DNA from: Kiritimatiellota bacterium
Lineage (GTDB): Bacteria; Verrucomicrobiota; Lentisphaeria; Oligosphaerales; JAADHN01
DNA: 64,000 nucleotides
Direction: 5' to 3'
Assembly: GCA_013151865.1 (NCBI GenBank)
Contig: JAADHN010000160.1
Coordinates: forward strand, 38,356-102,355
Both the position numbers and the translations under genes were made by a program. Position 1 is the first letter of the stretch. The number at the start of each line of letters is the position of its first letter. Below, piece after piece: positions 62,397 through 64,000 of the stretch. The notes below the pieces were generated by a model that saw only the letters and a list, made by a program, of their open reading frames with translations, made no database searches and was not told where the DNA came from.

Positions 62397-63851
62397 CTAC
62401 TTCTTGGGCGGGCCGGACGTCGTCGCGACCGGACGTCCTTTGTAACCGACGGCATAGAAAAAGTCGGCTTGGGCCCGGAGCAGCGCGGCCGCGGTGCGCG
62501 TTTGGCGCTGAATCGCGTTGGTCAAGTCTTTTTGCGCGTCCAGGACGTTCCGACTGCGTCCCTCCCCCAAGCGAAACCGTTCTGCCTCGGCCGCCAGGTT
62601 CTGGCGCGCGTCCCGAACCGCTTCGGTCACCAAAACCAATTGCCGTCGCGCCGACTCGAAATCGCTCCGTGCAGTGGTCAGGTCGGCCCGGATACCGATC
62701 TTGAGGTCCTCGAGCAGGTGATCCAATTCCCGCAATCGGGACATTTGTCGGGCGACTTCGGCGCGCTCAGTGCGGCGACCAAGCGGACGCCGCCAGGTGA
62801 GTGAAACGATCCCGCCCTCGCGCCGGTCGGCCATATACGCACCCGTGCCCAGCGGGTCATGGGGATCCTCGCCGGTCCAAACCGCTTCGGCGCTCAGGGA
62901 CAGATCGGACTTCAATTCTTCTCGGGCCCACTGCAGTCGATATTGGACACTCGCCCGCCGGGCCGCCAGCTCGAGGCAGTCGCCCCGACGGCGAAACGCC
63001 TCTTCCGCCGGCCAGTCCGCCGGTACTTCGGCGCCACGCGCCCAGGCAATGAGCATTTCCGGCGCGGCCCGAAAGTCCCGGCGTTCCACAGCCCCAATTT
63101 CCCGAGCCAGGAACACCACGCTTCGATGGAACGCTTCGGCGGCCTGCAGTTCGGAAGCGCGCGCCAGAGCGACTTCCATCCGAGCCGGAAACAACTGGTA
63201 CTCGGGCACAACTTTCAGGCGAACCAACTCTTTCGCTTCACCCAGCAGCTTCTCGACCCGCGCAGTGGCCCCCTGCGCCACGTCGTAAGCAGACCGTGCC
63301 TCCTGCATGGCGATGTACCGCTGCTCGATCCGGTGACGCAGATCCTGGCGCACCCAGAGCAGTCGACTGCCGGCGGCACGGTAAGTCGCCTCCGCCTCTG
63401 CAAAGAGCAACCGCCACTTGCGAAACCCCCGGTCCCGCAACAAAGGCACAGTGACTCCGGCGCTGAATACGGTCTGGTACAGGGCGTTGTATTCTTTGCC
63501 AGGATCCACGAGCCGGTTCTCCGCCGCCCCCAGGGTGAGATAGAAGCCCGGCTTGAACGGGGTCTCTATCTCCGCGGAAAGGCGCAAATCGTACCCGAGA
63601 TCGCCCGAGGCTTTGTCGCCCGTCGCGGATACGGCGGGGTCGAAGAACCCCAGCAGACCGTTTCGTGCCGCCAGCGCCTGCGTCACACGGTCCCGGGCTG
63701 CCGACAGTCGCGGATTGCGGGCCTCCGCGCCCGCGATGAGGTCGGCCAGTTCATCCCCACACGAACTCCGCACCGGCAGGAGCAGGAGAAAAACTGTCGC
63801 CGGAAAGAAGAGAAAGGAAAATGTACAGGGAAAACGCTTCGAAGGTGACAT
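62397..63851 (-). CDS. TolC-like outer-membrane efflux protein
   Basis: The protein has 484 residues, starting at ATG 63851 with a signal peptide (about 1-30). The OEP repeats with long helices and beta strands typical of TolC are present (ADLIAGAEARNPRLSAARD; AEVARQMSRLRELDHLLEDL; NVLDAQKDLTNAIQRQTRTAAALLRAQADFFYAVGY). It forms a channel through the outer membrane for efflux or type I secretion. No inner-membrane partner is in the window. The ribosome site is weak (GGAT); the frame is open upstream to 63920. Confidence 0.85.
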   Translation of the reverse strand: MSPSKRFPCTFSFLFFPATVFLLLLPVRSSCGDELADLIAGAEARNPRLSAARDRVTQALAARNGLLGFFDPAVSATGDKASGDLGYDLRLSAEIETPFKPGFYLTLGAAENRLVDPGKEYNALYQTVFSAGVTVPLLRDRGFRKWRLLFAEAEATYRAAGSRLLWVRQDLRHRIEQRYIAMQEARSAYDVAQGATARVEKLLGEAKELVRLKVVPEYQLFPARMEVALARASELQAAEAFHRSVVFLAREIGAVERRDFRAAPEMLIAWARGAEVPADWPAEEAFRRRGDCLELAARRASVQYRLQWAREELKSDLSLSAEAVWTGEDPHDPLGTGAYMADRREGGIVSLTWRRPLGRRTERAEVARQMSRLRELDHLLEDLKIGIRADLTTARSDFESARRQLVLVTEAVRDARQNLAAEAERFRLGEGRSRNVLDAQKDLTNAIQRQTRTAAALLRAQADFFYAVGYKGRPVATTSGPPKK

Positions 63852-63932
63852 GATCCAACGGTCGGGAACACGGGCCGTGTCGCACAGATTGTCTGAATCG
63901 ATCCGGAATGCCCGCCCCAATTCGACCTGCCC

Positions 63933-63943
63933 GTACTATATCG
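63933..63943 (-). promoter_or_regulatory. CGATATAGTAC element upstream of the TolC-like gene
   Basis: The minus strand reads CGATATAGTAC with a -10-like TATAGT; CGGACA sits 17 bp upstream as a weak -35. It lies 82-92 bp before the start and is identical to the element upstream of the Wza-like gene (47776-47786). Confidence 0.45.
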
Positions 63944-64000
63944 CACTGCCCGGAATTGTCCGGGCAACCACGCCGCTTGCTTTCCAATCCCGCCGAGCGC

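Noticed and set aside
1..64000. CRISPR array, rRNA operon, insertion sequence or phage
   Set aside because: No regularly spaced repeats, rRNA-like sequence, transposase motif or phage gene was seen anywhere in the window.

Overview
The window is GC-rich, densely coding bacterial DNA with clear Shine-Dalgarno motifs (AAGGAG/GAGGAG types). The gene content (many secreted glycoside hydrolases, DUF6259-like proteins, short GH29 fucosidases, ThuA, Gfo/Idh, ceramidase-like and ADP-ribosylglycohydrolase genes, with no SusC/SusD pair) suggests a polysaccharide-degrading member of the Planctomycetota / Lentisphaerota / Kiritimatiellota / Hydrogenedentota type. The phylum is an inference from content; no rRNA or other phylogenetic marker was read.

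Left arm (1-31847): seventeen genes in a row, all on the minus strand, form a carbohydrate-processing array. In transcription order (right to left) they are: GH29 fucosidase, ADP-ribosylglycohydrolase, second GH29, DUF6259-like protein, five-bladed-propeller glycosidase, modular clan GH-A enzyme, Gfo/Idh oxidoreductase coupled by ATGA to a ThuA protein, two tandemly duplicated secreted beta-helix proteins, a second DUF6259-like protein, a DegT aminotransferase, a ceramidase-like hydrolase, a two-catalytic-module GH-A + GH43 enzyme, a third DUF6259-like protein, a GH42-like protein and a polysaccharide deacetylase cut by the window edge. No transporter, sigma/anti-sigma pair or dedicated regulator lies inside the array.

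Decaying region (31.9-34.2 kb): an intact arsR gene (metal-sensor type) with a TTGACA promoter and a 24-bp palindromic operator is followed 17 bp later by a 2[4Fe-4S] ferredoxin resembling HgcB, the ferredoxin partner of the mercury-methylation corrinoid protein HgcA. About 1.9 kb away lies a second copy of promoter, operator, arsR and the ferredoxin start site, in which arsR is frameshifted and the ferredoxin is gone. A ruined GH-A glycosidase lies between the copies. No hgcA was seen in the window.

Right arm (34.5-64 kb): mixed housekeeping and envelope genes. These are an orphan glycyl-radical-enzyme activase; a Sel1-repeat protein and a SUMF1-domain lipoprotein; radC; a zinc alcohol dehydrogenase, rnc and an iron alcohol dehydrogenase; a minus-strand exopolysaccharide block (Wza-like porin, Wzc-like tyrosine autokinase, O-antigen ligase-like membrane protein) preceded by a 1370-residue secreted GH-A protein; tRNA-Thr(TGT); lon; an acyl-CoA dehydrogenase with etfA and etfB; xseA-xseB-sugar isomerase coupled by two ATGA overlaps; and a TolC-like protein. 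The Wza-like and TolC-like genes share an exact 11-bp element in their upstream regions.
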